Below are positions 33,950 to 44,687 of a stretch of 60,792 bases of DNA, piece after piece (within the stretch, counting starts at the first letter, position 1; each line of letters begins with the position of its first letter). The notes under the pieces are model-generated. The model saw only the letters and a list, made by a program, of their open reading frames with translations. It was not told where the DNA came from and did not search any database. The translations under genes and the position numbers were made by a program. The stretch spans positions 1-60,792 of the forward strand of contig JBJTWK010000066.1 of the NCBI GenBank assembly GCA_046081705.1. Direction: 5' to 3'. The stretch comes from IMCC26256 sp046081705. Its GTDB lineage: Bacteria > Actinomycetota > Acidimicrobiia > IMCC26256.

Positions 33950-34837
33950 TCAGGCGCCGGTGCGCCGACGTCGGCGCTCGCCGGCGAACGTGCTCACGGC
34001 GAGGATCGACACGCTGACGATGAGGATCATCGTCGACAGCACGTTGATCTGCGGCGGGGTCGCGGTCCGCGACTGCCCGAAGATCCGCACGGGGAAGGTC
34101 GTCGTGCTCGGACCCGACACGAAGTACGTGATGATGAAGTCGTCGATCGACAGCGCGAACGACAGCAGGGCTGCCGCGAGGATCCCGGGCGTGATGAGCG
34201 GGAGCGTCACCTTCCAGAACGTTCGCGTCGGCGTGGCCCCGAGGTCCATCGCCGCGTCCTCGAGCGTCCAGTCGAAGCCGCGCAGGCGCGCCCGCACCGT
34301 CAGGGCCACGTACGACACGAGGAACATGATGTGGGCGATCACGATCGTGGCGAAGCCGAGCGCGAACGAGATGTTGAACAACCACAGGGTCGGCGAGAGG
34401 AAGAGCGTCAGCAACGACGCACCCAGGACGATCTCAGGCGCCGTCAGCGGGAGCACGAGCAGGAAGTTGATCGGCTCGCCACCTCGGAACCGGTAGCGCA
34501 CGAGGGCGATCGCGAGCAGCGTGCCGAGGATGGTCGCGACGACCGTGGAGATCGCGGCGACCCGGAGGCTCAGGAGCAGCGCGTCGACGAGCGCCTCGTC
34601 GGCGAACGGGTGGAGCCAGTTATCGAGCGTGAACCGGTTCCACACCGCGTTGAACCGCCCCACCGGGGCGTTGAACGAGAACGCCACGATGACGAAGATC
34701 GGCAGGAAGAGGTAGAGCAGACCCGCGGCCGCAGCGACGTTGACCGCGGTCCTGCCGGCCCGACCGCCCGGCGACATCACCGTGCCGTCGTGGGACCGCT
34801 TCGTCCGCCGGCGCCGGGTCGACACCTGGGCGGTCAC
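33950..34837 (-). CDS. potC: Polyamine-type ABC permease
   Basis: 295 residues with six transmembrane helices and the EAA loop DLGATPTRTFWKVTLPLITPGILAAA near 205-230. It is the PotC-type partner of the permease before it; the GTG start overlaps the potB stop (GTGA). Substrate specificity (spermidine/putrescine) is inferred from the operon with PotA- and PotD-like proteins. The N-terminus is Arg/Lys-rich and cytoplasmic. Confidence 0.9.
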   Translation of the reverse strand: MTAQVSTRRRRTKRSHDGTVMSPGGRAGRTAVNVAAAAGLLYLFLPIFVIVAFSFNAPVGRFNAVWNRFTLDNWLHPFADEALVDALLLSLRVAAISTVVATILGTLLAIALVRYRFRGGEPINFLLVLPLTAPEIVLGASLLTLFLSPTLWLFNISFALGFATIVIAHIMFLVSYVALTVRARLRGFDWTLEDAAMDLGATPTRTFWKVTLPLITPGILAAALLSFALSIDDFIITYFVSGPSTTTFPVRIFGQSRTATPPQINVLSTMILIVSVSILAVSTFAGERRRRRTGA

Positions 34838-35712
34838 GTCAGGTCCTCCGTGCCGAGGAGCCGCGAGTACACCGCGACGATGACCATCACGATCGCGATG
34901 AAGACGAACGACAGCGCGGCCGCGACCGGGTAGTTGTTCTGGACCAGGAACTGGTCCTGCACGACGTTGCCGATCATCGTGGTCTTCGCGCTCCCGAGGT
35001 AGTAGGCGTTCACGAAGTCACCGGCCGCCGGGATGAAGACGAGGAGGCTGCCCGCGAACACGCCGGGCAGCGAGAGCGGCAGGACGACCTTGCGGAAGGC
35101 GCGCCAGGTGTTCGAGTAGAGGTCACGCGCCGCGTCGAGCAGACGGGGATCGATCTTCTCGAGCGACACGTAGATCGGCAGCACCATGAACGGCAGGAAG
35201 TTGTAGGTGAGGCCGCCGATCACGGCGATCGGCGTGCGGAGCAGGGCCTCGTTCGCGTCGAGCAGCCCGATGGACCGCAGCACGCTCACGACCGTCCCCT
35301 GATCGCCGAGGATCGTCTTCCAGGCGAGCGTACGGATGAGGAAGTTCGTGAAGAACGGCACGACGACGAGGCCGAGGAGGATGTTCCGGTATCGACCGCC
35401 CCGGAACGCGATCACGTAGGCGACCGGGTACGCGATGAAAAGGGCGAGGACGGTCGCCGCGAGCGCGTAGGTGAAGGAACGGGTGAACTGGGAGCCGTAG
35501 TCGGAGAACGCCTGCTCGTAGTTCGACCAGGCCCAGGAGAACTCGGGGATCGCGAACCGGCTCGGCTTGGTGCTCAACGACATGCGGAACAACGAGTAGA
35601 GCGGCAGGTAGAAGAACCAGAAGAGCCACAGGAACCCGGGCGCCAGCAGCAGCCACGGCGTCCAGCGCGCCCGCCGCCGGCCCTGCGCGTCGCGCTCGGT
35701 GGTCCCGCTCAC
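34834..35712 (-). CDS. potB: Polyamine-type ABC permease
   Basis: 292 residues, six transmembrane helices with a large first periplasmic loop, and the EAA loop DLYSNTWRAFRKVVLPLSLPGVFAGS near 190-215. FTNFLIRTLAWKTIL near 115 is typical of PotB. The GTG is directly adjacent to the stop of the second potD gene and its own end overlaps potC, so all five genes are coupled. Confidence 0.9.
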   Translation of the reverse strand: MSGTTERDAQGRRRARWTPWLLLAPGFLWLFWFFYLPLYSLFRMSLSTKPSRFAIPEFSWAWSNYEQAFSDYGSQFTRSFTYALAATVLALFIAYPVAYVIAFRGGRYRNILLGLVVVPFFTNFLIRTLAWKTILGDQGTVVSVLRSIGLLDANEALLRTPIAVIGGLTYNFLPFMVLPIYVSLEKIDPRLLDAARDLYSNTWRAFRKVVLPLSLPGVFAGSLLVFIPAAGDFVNAYYLGSAKTTMIGNVVQDQFLVQNNYPVAAALSFVFIAIVMVIVAVYSRLLGTEDLT

Positions 35713-36825
35713 CTAGGCCCCCGCCAACGCGGCGAAGCGCGCGTCCATCGAGTCGGCGTCGGCGTCCGTGAGGATGCCGAACTCTGCGACCTCGGCGAGG
35801 AGGTCGGGGGTCGGGACCACGAGCGGGTCGTCGACCAGTCGGGCCGCCGCACCACCGAGCTTCGCGAGTTCCTCGGCCACCCCCTGCACCGGCGAGATGT
35901 ACTGCACGTGGGCGGTCAGTCGGGCGGCGTTCGTCGGGTCGTAGAACCAGTCGATCCACTCCGTCGCCGCCGCGGGTCGCCGAGCTCCCCGGGGGATGAT
36001 GTGGTTGTCCGCCCAGATGAGCCCCCCGCTCTCCGGGAGCACGAAACGGACGTCCGGGTTGTCGCGCGTGATCTGGGCCACATCACCCGACCATGCGAAC
36101 GCGGCCGCCAGGTTGCCGGTCGCCAGGTCGTTGACGTAGTCGTTCCCGGTGAACGCATCGATGCGACCGTCCTGCACCGCCTGCTCGAGCGTCTCGAACG
36201 CGGGCTCCGCGGCCGCGGCGGACGGCCGGGTCACATCGGCTCCCGTGGCTCGCATCACGAGACCCACGGTGTCGCGCATCTCGGTGAGCACCGCCGTGGT
36301 TCCGTCGATGGCGAGGAACTCGTCGAACGTGCGGATCTCCCGACCCGTGATCGAGCGGTTGTAGGCGATGCCGGTGAGCCCCACCTGCCACGGGAGGCTG
36401 AAGCGCCGCTGCGGATCGTGCGGCGGGTTCGCGAGCTCGGGGAGCAGGTTCCCCCGGTTGGTGAGGCGGTCGGCTCGCATCGGCTCCGCCCAGCCGAGGC
36501 GATTGATGAGGCGGTTCGCGATCCAGTCGTCGAGGACCACCGAGTCCCGACCGATCCAGCCCCGCTTCGCGAGCACCGCCCGGTTCTTGGCGAACCACTC
36601 GTTGTTGTCGTTGATGTCCTCGGTGTAGGTGACCCTGATCCCGGTGTCGCGCTCGAAGCGTCGGACCGCGCCCGGGTCGATGTAGGAGGTCCAGTTCGAG
36701 ACCTGGAGCGATCCGTCGGACCCGTCCCCTCCGCCGCACCCGGCGAGGAGCACCGCGCCGCCGACGCCCGCGCCGAGTGCAGCAGCACCCGCGAGGAACC
36801 GCCGGCGCGAGATGCCATCGGTCAC
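35713..36825 (-). CDS. potD: Polyamine-type substrate-binding protein, second copy
   Basis: 370 residues. A Tat-like signal (SRRRFLAGAA) runs into a lipobox ending LLAGCGGG near residue 30. VSNWTSYIDPGAVRRFERDTGIRVTY and the LPWQVGLTGIAYNRS region are typical of PotD. It is about as long as the first copy and clearly its paralogue, with shared stretches NDLATGNLAAAFAWSGDVAQI and WFYDPTNAARLTAHVQYISPV. The GTG start overlaps the stop of the first copy (GTGA). Two copies suggest two ligands for one transporter. Confidence 0.92.
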   Translation of the reverse strand: MTDGISRRRFLAGAAALGAGVGGAVLLAGCGGGDGSDGSLQVSNWTSYIDPGAVRRFERDTGIRVTYTEDINDNNEWFAKNRAVLAKRGWIGRDSVVLDDWIANRLINRLGWAEPMRADRLTNRGNLLPELANPPHDPQRRFSLPWQVGLTGIAYNRSITGREIRTFDEFLAIDGTTAVLTEMRDTVGLVMRATGADVTRPSAAAAEPAFETLEQAVQDGRIDAFTGNDYVNDLATGNLAAAFAWSGDVAQITRDNPDVRFVLPESGGLIWADNHIIPRGARRPAAATEWIDWFYDPTNAARLTAHVQYISPVQGVAEELAKLGGAAARLVDDPLVVPTPDLLAEVAEFGILTDADADSMDARFAALAGA

Positions 36826-37949
36826 CCGGCGCCCTGGATCTCGGCGAAGCGCTCGTCGAACCGCTGCTCCTCGACGGCCGACAGCGGCCCGAAGATGGAC
36901 ACCTGCGCGAGGGCCGCCGCGTCCGGGTTCACGAGGGGGTCGTCGACGAGCTTGGCCGCATCGCCGCCGAGCTTCGTCAACTCGTCCGCGGTCCCCTCGA
37001 CCGGGGAGATGTACTGGATGAAGGCGGTGAGACGGGCCGCGTTCACCGGGTCGTACCAGTAGTTGATCCACTCCGTGGCCAACGCGGGCTTCTCGCTCGA
37101 CACCGGGATCATGAAGTTGTCCGACCACAGCGTGCCGCCGCTCTCGGGGATCACGAACCTGATCTTCGGGTTGTCGCGCGCGATCTGGGCCACGTCGCCC
37201 GACCAGGCGATCGCCGCGGCGAGGTTGCCGGTCGCGAGATCGTTCACGTACTCGTTCCCGTTGAAGCCGGCGATCTCGCCGTCCTCCACCGCGCGCTGCA
37301 GCCGGTCGAACGACGGCTCTGCGTCCGCGTAGCTCGGCTTCGTGATGTCCTTGCCGTCGGCGCGCATGAGCAGGCCGATGGTGTCGCGCATCTCGCTGAG
37401 CACGGTCTTCGTGCCATCGGCGCGGAAGAAGTCCGCCATGGTCCGGATCTCGCCGGTCTGCTCCGAGTTGTACGCGATGCCCGCGGTCCCACTGGCCCAC
37501 GGGAGGCTGAATCTGCGGGTCGGGTCGAAGCCGGGCGCCGCGAGCGCCGCCCGGATGTTGCCCTTGTTCGTGGCCTTGGCCGCGTCCAGGGGCTGGGCCC
37601 ACTCGACCTGGTTGATGATGCGGTTCGCCATCCAGTCGGTGAGCACGAACCCGTCCCGGCCGATGCTCTTGCCCTTCTGCAGGTTGGGCTGGATCTTGGC
37701 GAAGTACTCGTTGTTGTCGTTGATGTCCTCCGTGTAGGTGACCTTGATGCCGGTCGCCCGCTCGAAGTCCTTGATGCTCGCCTTCCCGATGTAGGAGGTC
37801 CAGTTCGAGAGCGAGATGGCGTTCGCGTCACCGCCACCCCCGCCCGAGTCCCCGCACGCCGCGAGCACCGAGGGCGCGAGGGCCACGCCGCCCACGACCA
37901 ACCCGGTGCGGGTGATGAACTGACGACGGCTGAGGTTGGGACGGGCCAT
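36822..37949 (-). CDS. potD: Polyamine-type substrate-binding protein, first copy
   Basis: 375 residues. A Tat-type signal (LSRRQFITRTG) leads to the lipobox VLAACGDSG near residue 32, so it is an exported lipoprotein. LSNWTSYIGKASIKDFERATGIKVTYTEDI is the mature N-terminal lobe. It sits directly between the ATPase and the second binding protein. The ATG start is preceded by GGAG about eight bases upstream. Confidence 0.92.
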   Translation of the reverse strand: MARPNLSRRQFITRTGLVVGGVALAPSVLAACGDSGGGGGDANAISLSNWTSYIGKASIKDFERATGIKVTYTEDINDNNEYFAKIQPNLQKGKSIGRDGFVLTDWMANRIINQVEWAQPLDAAKATNKGNIRAALAAPGFDPTRRFSLPWASGTAGIAYNSEQTGEIRTMADFFRADGTKTVLSEMRDTIGLLMRADGKDITKPSYADAEPSFDRLQRAVEDGEIAGFNGNEYVNDLATGNLAAAIAWSGDVAQIARDNPKIRFVIPESGGTLWSDNFMIPVSSEKPALATEWINYWYDPVNAARLTAFIQYISPVEGTADELTKLGGDAAKLVDDPLVNPDAAALAQVSIFGPLSAVEEQRFDERFAEIQGAG

Positions 37950-37958
37950 GGCGTTCTC

Positions 37959-39104
37959 CTACTCCTCGGGGTAGTTGCGGGGCGCGGCGCGCAGGAGGCA
38001 GGCCGCATCGGGTTCCCACGACGCCCAGAGCCGGTCACCCGGGCGGAGCATCGGGAGGTCCTGCTCGGGCCCGACGTGGGCCACGAGTTCGGTGCCGGCG
38101 TCGGTGCGCAGCGTCGTGCGCACGACCGGCCCCTGGAAGGTGAGGTCGGCGACGGCGACCTCGATCGCCGGGCCGTCGGACGTGGGGGCCGACGGCGTGA
38201 GGTGCAGTCGCTCCGGCCGGACCATCACGACCGCGACGTCGCCGGCGCGCAGGTCGGCGTCGGTGCGCGGGACCGTGAGCCGCCGGCCCGCGGCGTCGAC
38301 CTCCGCCGTGGCACCGCTCGCCGCAACGACGACCGCCGGGAGGAGGTTCGCGACCCCGATGAATCCGGCCACGAACACGCTGGCGGGCCGGTGGTAGATC
38401 TCCTCGGGCGTGCCGATCTGCTCGACCCGGCCCTCGTTCATCACCGCGATCCGGTCGCTCATCGTGAGCGCCTCCTCCTGATCGTGGGTGACGAACACGA
38501 AGGTGATCCCGACCTCGCGCTGAATGCGCTTCAGCTCGATCTGCATCGTCTGGCGGAGCTTGAGGTCGAGTGCGCCGAGGGGCTCATCGAGCAGCAACGC
38601 GCTCGGGTAGTTGACGAGGGCCCGGGCGAGCGCCACCCGCTGCTGCTGTCCGCCGGAGAGCTGGGCGGGCTTGCGGTGCGCGAAGTCCGCGAGCCGGACG
38701 ACCTCGAGCATCGTGCCGACCCGCTCGGCGATCTCGGCCTTCGGCACCTTCGTGCTGCGGGGACCGAACGCCACGTTGTCGAACACGCTCATGTGCGGGA
38801 ACAGTTCGTACCGCTGGAACACCGTGTTGACGTTGCGCTTGTACGGGGGGACCCGCGAGACGTCCCGACCGTCGAGGCGGACCTCGCCCTCGGTCGGCTG
38901 CTCGAACCCGGCGATCATCCGGAGGGTGGTCGTCTTGCCGCAGCCCGACGGCCCCAGCATCGAGAAGAACTCACCGCGGACGATCCCGAAGTCCGCGTCG
39001 TCGACCGCGACGAAGTCGCCGAAGCGCTTCGAGACGTTGCGGATCTCGATGACGACGTCGTCGGCCCCTCGTGCGGACCCACCCTGCGTCCCGGGCTCGT
39101 TCAG
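37959..39104 (-). CDS. potA: Polyamine-type ABC ATPase, CTG start
   Basis: 381 residues. Walker A LGPSGCGKTTTLRM, signature LSGGQQQRVALARAL, Walker B ALLLDEPLGAL, switch VTHDQEEAL, and a C-terminal TOBE_2 domain from about 290. The frame has no ATG or GTG before the Walker A; the region coding IEIRNVSKRFGDFVAVDDADF must be included, and the only start with a ribosome-binding site is CTG at 39104 (GGGGAGG seven bases upstream). A stop codon precedes it. First gene of the potA-D-D-B-C operon, divergent from the aldehyde dehydrogenase gene. Confidence 0.92.
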   Translation of the reverse strand: MNEPGTQGGSARGADDVVIEIRNVSKRFGDFVAVDDADFGIVRGEFFSMLGPSGCGKTTTLRMIAGFEQPTEGEVRLDGRDVSRVPPYKRNVNTVFQRYELFPHMSVFDNVAFGPRSTKVPKAEIAERVGTMLEVVRLADFAHRKPAQLSGGQQQRVALARALVNYPSALLLDEPLGALDLKLRQTMQIELKRIQREVGITFVFVTHDQEEALTMSDRIAVMNEGRVEQIGTPEEIYHRPASVFVAGFIGVANLLPAVVVAASGATAEVDAAGRRLTVPRTDADLRAGDVAVVMVRPERLHLTPSAPTSDGPAIEVAVADLTFQGPVVRTTLRTDAGTELVAHVGPEQDLPMLRPGDRLWASWEPDAACLLRAAPRNYPEE

Positions 39105-39111
39105 CCGATCG

Positions 39112-39118
39112 CCTCCCC
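39112..39118 (-). promoter_or_regulatory. Shine-Dalgarno GGGGAGG supporting the potA CTG start
   Basis: Seven bases before the CTG at 39104; no other start codon in frame lies near it. Confidence 0.65.
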
Positions 39119-39245
39119 AATCAACCGGGTCGACCCGGCCCCACCTCGATCATCCCGGCCCCACGCCGTGACGACGGGCCCGCGCCCGAGTCTGGCACCT
39201 GCGGCCACTTCGTCCCACTCGCCGAGGGGACACGGGACCGCCCGG

Positions 39246-39271
39246 GAGATCCTGCGAGATCCTGCGAGATC
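39246..39271. repeat. 10-bp tandem repeat in the potA/aldehyde dehydrogenase spacer
   Basis: GAGATCCTGC is repeated 2.6 times. This is the only divergent spacer above 300 bases (39105-39416); apart from the potA ribosome-binding site and a possible TTGCGC...TAGCCT element at 39327-39340 nothing else was recognised in it. The repeat could be a regulator site. Confidence 0.5.
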
Positions 39272-39416
39272 GACCGGACCGAGCGAACGATACCGCCGTG
39301 CGAGGCGTGCCGCACGACGGAATCCCTTGCGCCGTAGCCTGCACGCAACGCAACATTGCCGACATCGCCGCCGCGCCGGCCGGTCCGGAACCCACGCCAC
39401 CGATCGAGGAGTCCCA

Positions 39417-40838
<1,422 letters not shown>

Positions 40839-40869
40839 CACCCGGCGCCGCCGGAGGGAGTTGATACCC

Positions 40870-42228
40870 GTGAGCAACGTCACGAGCACACACGCGGCCG
40901 ACCTCGCCGCGGCCGAGACCGCCCGCATGGTCGCGGCGACCCCGCACTCCAAGGCGCTGTACGACCGCGCGACCCGGGTCCTGCCCGAGGGCGTCGGGTC
41001 ATCGTTCCAGGCCGGCGACCCGTACCCGCTCTACCTCGAGCGCGGGCAGGGCAGCCACGTGTGGGACGTCGACGGGCACGAGTACCTCGACTTCCACAAC
41101 GGCTTCGGCTGCATGATCGTCGGCCACGCGCACCCGAAGGTCGCCGAGGCCATCGAACGGGCCGCCCGCACCGGCACCCACTTCGCGGCGCCGACCGCGG
41201 CCACGGTCGAGTTCGCCGAGGTGCTCTGCGAGCGGTTCGCGTGCGACTCCGTCCGCTTCGCGAACTCCGGCACCGAGGCGACGATGGGGGCGATCCGGAT
41301 CGCGCGTGCGGCCACCGGACGCGACGACATCGTGAAGATCGAGGGCTCGTACCACGGCCACCACGACCCGGTGATGTTCAGCGTCGTCCCGAACGCCGAC
41401 ATGATGGGCGGGCGCGACGCACCGCACTCGACGCCGATGTCACTCGGGATCCCGCAGTCGACCTCGGCGCACACCCACGTCGTGCCCTTCAACGACCTCA
41501 CGGTGCTGCGCCGTCTGCTCGAGGAGCGCGGCGACTCGATCGCGTGCCTGATCCTCGAGCCGGTGATGATGAACATCGGCATCTGCCAGCCCCAGCCCGG
41601 GTACCTCCAGGGTCTCAAGGACCTGCTGCACGAGTTCGGCGCCCTCCTCATCTTCGACGAGGTCAAGAGCGGCGCAACGGTCGCGTACGGCGGGGCGGTC
41701 GAGCGCTACGGGGTCGTGCCCGACCTCGCCTGCTGGGCGAAGGCGATCTGCGGCGGCACCCCGGGGGCGGCCTTCGGTGGTCGGGCCGACGTCATGGACA
41801 CCATCGGCCGCGGCGCGGCGCAGCAGGGCACGTTCAACGGCAACCCCCTCGTGGCGGCGGCCGGCCTCGCGACCCTCACCGAGGTCCTCACCCACGACGC
41901 CTACGCGTACCTCGCCGACCTCGGCACACGGCTCGCCACCGGGTGCGCCGACGCCCTCGCGGCGAACGGCATCCCCGGACACGCGGTCGACCTCGGCGCC
42001 AAGGGCTGCGTGTCCTACCGGCCCGAGCCCCTCACGAACTACCGGGACTTCCTCGAGACCGACACCGACCTCTACGCCGCCTCGTACCCGTGGGCGATCA
42101 ACCGGGGCATCTTCATGACCCCTGGCGACGAGGAGCAGTGGACGATCTCGGTCCAGCACACGACCGAGGATGTCGACCGCTACGTGGAGCAGTTCGCCGA
42201 GTTCTGCGCGACCGTGTCGCAGGGCTGA
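40870..42228 (+). CDS. Class III aminotransferase, HemL-like
   Basis: 452 residues. PLP-dependent fold type I enzyme with YLERGQGSHVWDVDGHEYLDFHNGFG start, FANSGTEATMGAIRIAR near 130, LIFDEVKSG near 260 and the PLP lysine in CWAKAICGGTPGAAF near 285. It resembles glutamate-1-semialdehyde aminomutase more than omega-transaminases, but the true hemL is at 4789. The GTG at 40870 is preferred (GGAGGGAG at a normal distance); a TTG at 40861 is also in frame. A role in the amine or amino-acid catabolic block is inferred. Confidence 0.85.
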   Translation: MSNVTSTHAADLAAAETARMVAATPHSKALYDRATRVLPEGVGSSFQAGDPYPLYLERGQGSHVWDVDGHEYLDFHNGFGCMIVGHAHPKVAEAIERAARTGTHFAAPTAATVEFAEVLCERFACDSVRFANSGTEATMGAIRIARAATGRDDIVKIEGSYHGHHDPVMFSVVPNADMMGGRDAPHSTPMSLGIPQSTSAHTHVVPFNDLTVLRRLLEERGDSIACLILEPVMMNIGICQPQPGYLQGLKDLLHEFGALLIFDEVKSGATVAYGGAVERYGVVPDLACWAKAICGGTPGAAFGGRADVMDTIGRGAAQQGTFNGNPLVAAAGLATLTEVLTHDAYAYLADLGTRLATGCADALAANGIPGHAVDLGAKGCVSYRPEPLTNYRDFLETDTDLYAASYPWAINRGIFMTPGDEEQWTISVQHTTEDVDRYVEQFAEFCATVSQG

Positions 42229-42269
42229 CGCGGCCCCGGCCACGGGTGCACGCCGGGCGGGCGACCCCG

Positions 42270-42275
42270 TAGCAT
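42270..42275 (+). promoter_or_regulatory. -10 box TAGCAT for bioAFD
   Basis: Seven bases before the ATG at 42283; leaderless pattern, so the biotin genes have their own promoter. Confidence 0.55.
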
Positions 42276-42282
42276 CCTCAGC

Positions 42283-43578
42283 ATGGCCGACCTCGAGGAC
42301 TGGATCGAACGGGACGCGGCGGTCGTCTGGCACGGCTTCACCCAGATGTCGGCGTACGCCGACAACGCGCCCGTGATCGCAGAGCGGGCCGAGGGACGCG
42401 AGATCATCGACGTCGAGGGGAACCGGTACCTCGACGCCATCTCGTCGCTCTGGGTGACCACGCTCGGCCACCACGTCCCCGAACTCGATGCCGCGGCGCG
42501 GGAGCAGCTCGACCGGGTGGCCCACACCACCCTGCTCGGCAACGGCAACCGCACGACGATCGAGCTCGCCGAGGCCCTCGCCCGCGTCGTGCCCGTCGAC
42601 GGGCCGCACTTCCTGTTCGCCTCGGACGGCGCCGCCGCGGTGGAGCAGGCCCTGAAGCTCGCGTTCCAGTACTGGACGAACCGTGGCATCACGGGCCGCA
42701 CCACGTACCTCGCGTTCGGCGGCGCATACCACGGCGACACGATCGGCAGCATCAGCCTCGGCGCAGGCGGGTTCGGCACCGACGTCTTCGACCCGCTGCG
42801 CTTCCCCGTGCTGCGGGCTCCGGGGTTCGACGACCCCCGGGCGATCGACGCCGCGGTCGACCTCGTGGCACGACACGCCGACGAACTCGCGGCCGTCGTC
42901 ATCGAGCCGCTCGTGCAGGGCGCGGCCGGCATGGAGATGCTGCCGGCACCGGTGTTCGCGGCCCTCGGTGCCGCCTGTCGGGAGCACGACGTGCTGCTCA
43001 TCTGCGACGAGGTCGCCACCGGATTCGGTCGGACGGGCACCCTGTTCGCCTCGGAGCAGTGCGGGCTGCGGCCCGACATCATGGCGATCGGCAAGGGCAT
43101 CACGGGCGGCTACCTCGCCATGGCGGCGACCGTGGCGAACGACCGCGTGTTCGAGGCGTTCCTCGGACCGGACCTCAGCGAACGCACCCTCTACCACGGG
43201 CACTCCTACAGCGGGAACGCCCTGGCCGCTGCGGTCGCGTTGCGCCACCTCGAGCTCTTCGAGGAGTGGGACGTGCTTGCGAACGTGCGAGCACGCGGCG
43301 ATCAGTTGCGGGCCCTGCTCGCCGAGCGCATCGCGCCCCGGCCCGAGGTCCGGACCATCCGCCAGCAGGGCCTCATGGTGGGCGTCGAACTCGCGCCGCC
43401 GCGAGACGGACTCCGCTGGGGCCGCCGTGTGTGCGCCGCCTCCGTGCGCCACGGTGTGCTCCTGCGCCCGCTCGGCGACGTCGTCGTCCTCATGCCGATC
43501 CTCACGTCGACCTCCGAGGAGATCGAGCGGATCGTCGCGACCCTCGAGCGGGCGATCACCGAGGGCACCGCTCCGTGA
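42283..43578 (+). CDS. bioA: Adenosylmethionine-8-amino-7-oxononanoate aminotransferase
   Basis: 431 residues. Uses SAM as amino donor to make 7,8-diaminopelargonate. SSLWVTTLGHHVPELDAA near 50, the AYHGDTIGSISLG segment near 149 and the PLP lysine in AIGKGITGGYLAMAAT near 270 fit BioA. HSYSGNALAAAVALRHLE near 307 is typical. It begins the bioA-bioF-bioD operon; the bioF start overlaps its stop. Confidence 0.95.
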   Translation: MADLEDWIERDAAVVWHGFTQMSAYADNAPVIAERAEGREIIDVEGNRYLDAISSLWVTTLGHHVPELDAAAREQLDRVAHTTLLGNGNRTTIELAEALARVVPVDGPHFLFASDGAAAVEQALKLAFQYWTNRGITGRTTYLAFGGAYHGDTIGSISLGAGGFGTDVFDPLRFPVLRAPGFDDPRAIDAAVDLVARHADELAAVVIEPLVQGAAGMEMLPAPVFAALGAACREHDVLLICDEVATGFGRTGTLFASEQCGLRPDIMAIGKGITGGYLAMAATVANDRVFEAFLGPDLSERTLYHGHSYSGNALAAAVALRHLELFEEWDVLANVRARGDQLRALLAERIAPRPEVRTIRQQGLMVGVELAPPRDGLRWGRRVCAASVRHGVLLRPLGDVVVLMPILTSTSEEIERIVATLERAITEGTAP

Positions 43579-44687
43579 CCTGGTCGGAGTGGACGGCGGC
43601 CCGGGCCGACGACATCCGCCGGGCCGGGCAGTGGCGCACGCCGCGCGACCTCGACGCCGCGGGCCCTCACGGCACGATCACGGCAACCGGCGAGCGGGTC
43701 GTGTCGTACGCGTCGAACGACTACCTCGGCCTCACCCAGCACCCCGACGTGGTCGCGGCGGCCCACGCCGCGCTCGACCGGTGGGGCGCGGGTTCGGGGG
43801 CGGCGAGGCTCATCGTGGGCAGCCGACCCGTGCACACCGAGCTCGAGACCGCGATCGCCGAGTGGAAGGGGGCCGACGGCGCCGTCCTCTTCCCCACCGG
43901 GTTCGCCGCGAACCTCGGGGTGTTCGAGGCGCTCGCCTCACGCGACGCCTTCATCTGCTCGGACGAACTCAACCACGCGTCGATCATCGACGGCACCCGC
44001 CTGAGTCGATCCGAGACCGCCGTGTACCCGCACGGGGACCTCGACGCGCTCGACGCACTCCTCGCCCGCGCCGCCGGCCGACGCGCCGTGGTCGCAAGCG
44101 ACACGGTGTTCTCGATGGACGGCGACCTCGCCGACGTCGCCGGCCTGCGTGCCGTCTGCGCCGACCACGGTGCGCTGCTCGTGCTCGACGAGGCGCACGC
44201 CGTGCTCGGGCCCGACATCGACGCAGGGGACGACGACGTCGTGCGGGTCGGCACGCTGTCGAAGACGCTCGGCGCGCTCGGGGGATTCGTCGCCGGCCCT
44301 CGCCGCTTCACCGACCTCGTGATCAACCGGGCCCGCTCGTACATCTTCACGACCGCCTCGAGCCCGGCCGACTCCGCCGCCGCCCTCGCGGCGATCGGCG
44401 TTGTCCGGTCGGCCGAGGGGGCGGCCCTGCGCGCCCGGCTCCGGGAGAACATCGACGTGCTCCGACCCGGTCACCCGTCACCGATCGTGCCGATCATCTG
44501 CGGGGAGGAACGCGCCGCGCTCGACGCGGCGGCCGCGCTGCTCGAGCAGGGGATGCTCGTCCCGGCGATCCGACCGCCGACGGTGGCCCCGGGCTCCTCG
44601 CGCCTCCGGATCGCGCTCTCGGCCGCCCACACCGCCGACGAGGTCGCCACCTTGGAGGCCGCACTCACCACCCTGGGGATCGCATGA
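43575..44687 (+). CDS. bioF: 8-amino-7-oxononanoate synthase
   Basis: 370 residues. Condenses pimeloyl-ACP/CoA with alanine. YASNDYLGLTQHPDV near 48, GSGAARLIVGSRPVHTELE near 74-92 and the PLP lysine in GTLSKTLGALGGF near 226 are the family hallmarks. The GTG overlaps the bioA stop (GTGA) and the end overlaps the bioD ATG. Confidence 0.95.
   Translation: MTWSEWTAARADDIRRAGQWRTPRDLDAAGPHGTITATGERVVSYASNDYLGLTQHPDVVAAAHAALDRWGAGSGAARLIVGSRPVHTELETAIAEWKGADGAVLFPTGFAANLGVFEALASRDAFICSDELNHASIIDGTRLSRSETAVYPHGDLDALDALLARAAGRRAVVASDTVFSMDGDLADVAGLRAVCADHGALLVLDEAHAVLGPDIDAGDDDVVRVGTLSKTLGALGGFVAGPRRFTDLVINRARSYIFTTASSPADSAAALAAIGVVRSAEGAALRARLRENIDVLRPGHPSPIVPIICGEERAALDAAAALLEQGMLVPAIRPPTVAPGSSRLRIALSAAHTADEVATLEAALTTLGIA

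Noticed and set aside
36777..39416. Very long open frame on the plus strand upstream of the aldehyde dehydrogenase
   Set aside because: It is antisense to potA and both potD genes, has the codon pattern of a GC-rich shadow frame, and shows no protein family; the dehydrogenase starts at 39417.
40870..42228. A second hemL
   Set aside because: The opening and active-site segments differ from HemL and the tetrapyrrole operon already has one; called a HemL-like aminotransferase instead.
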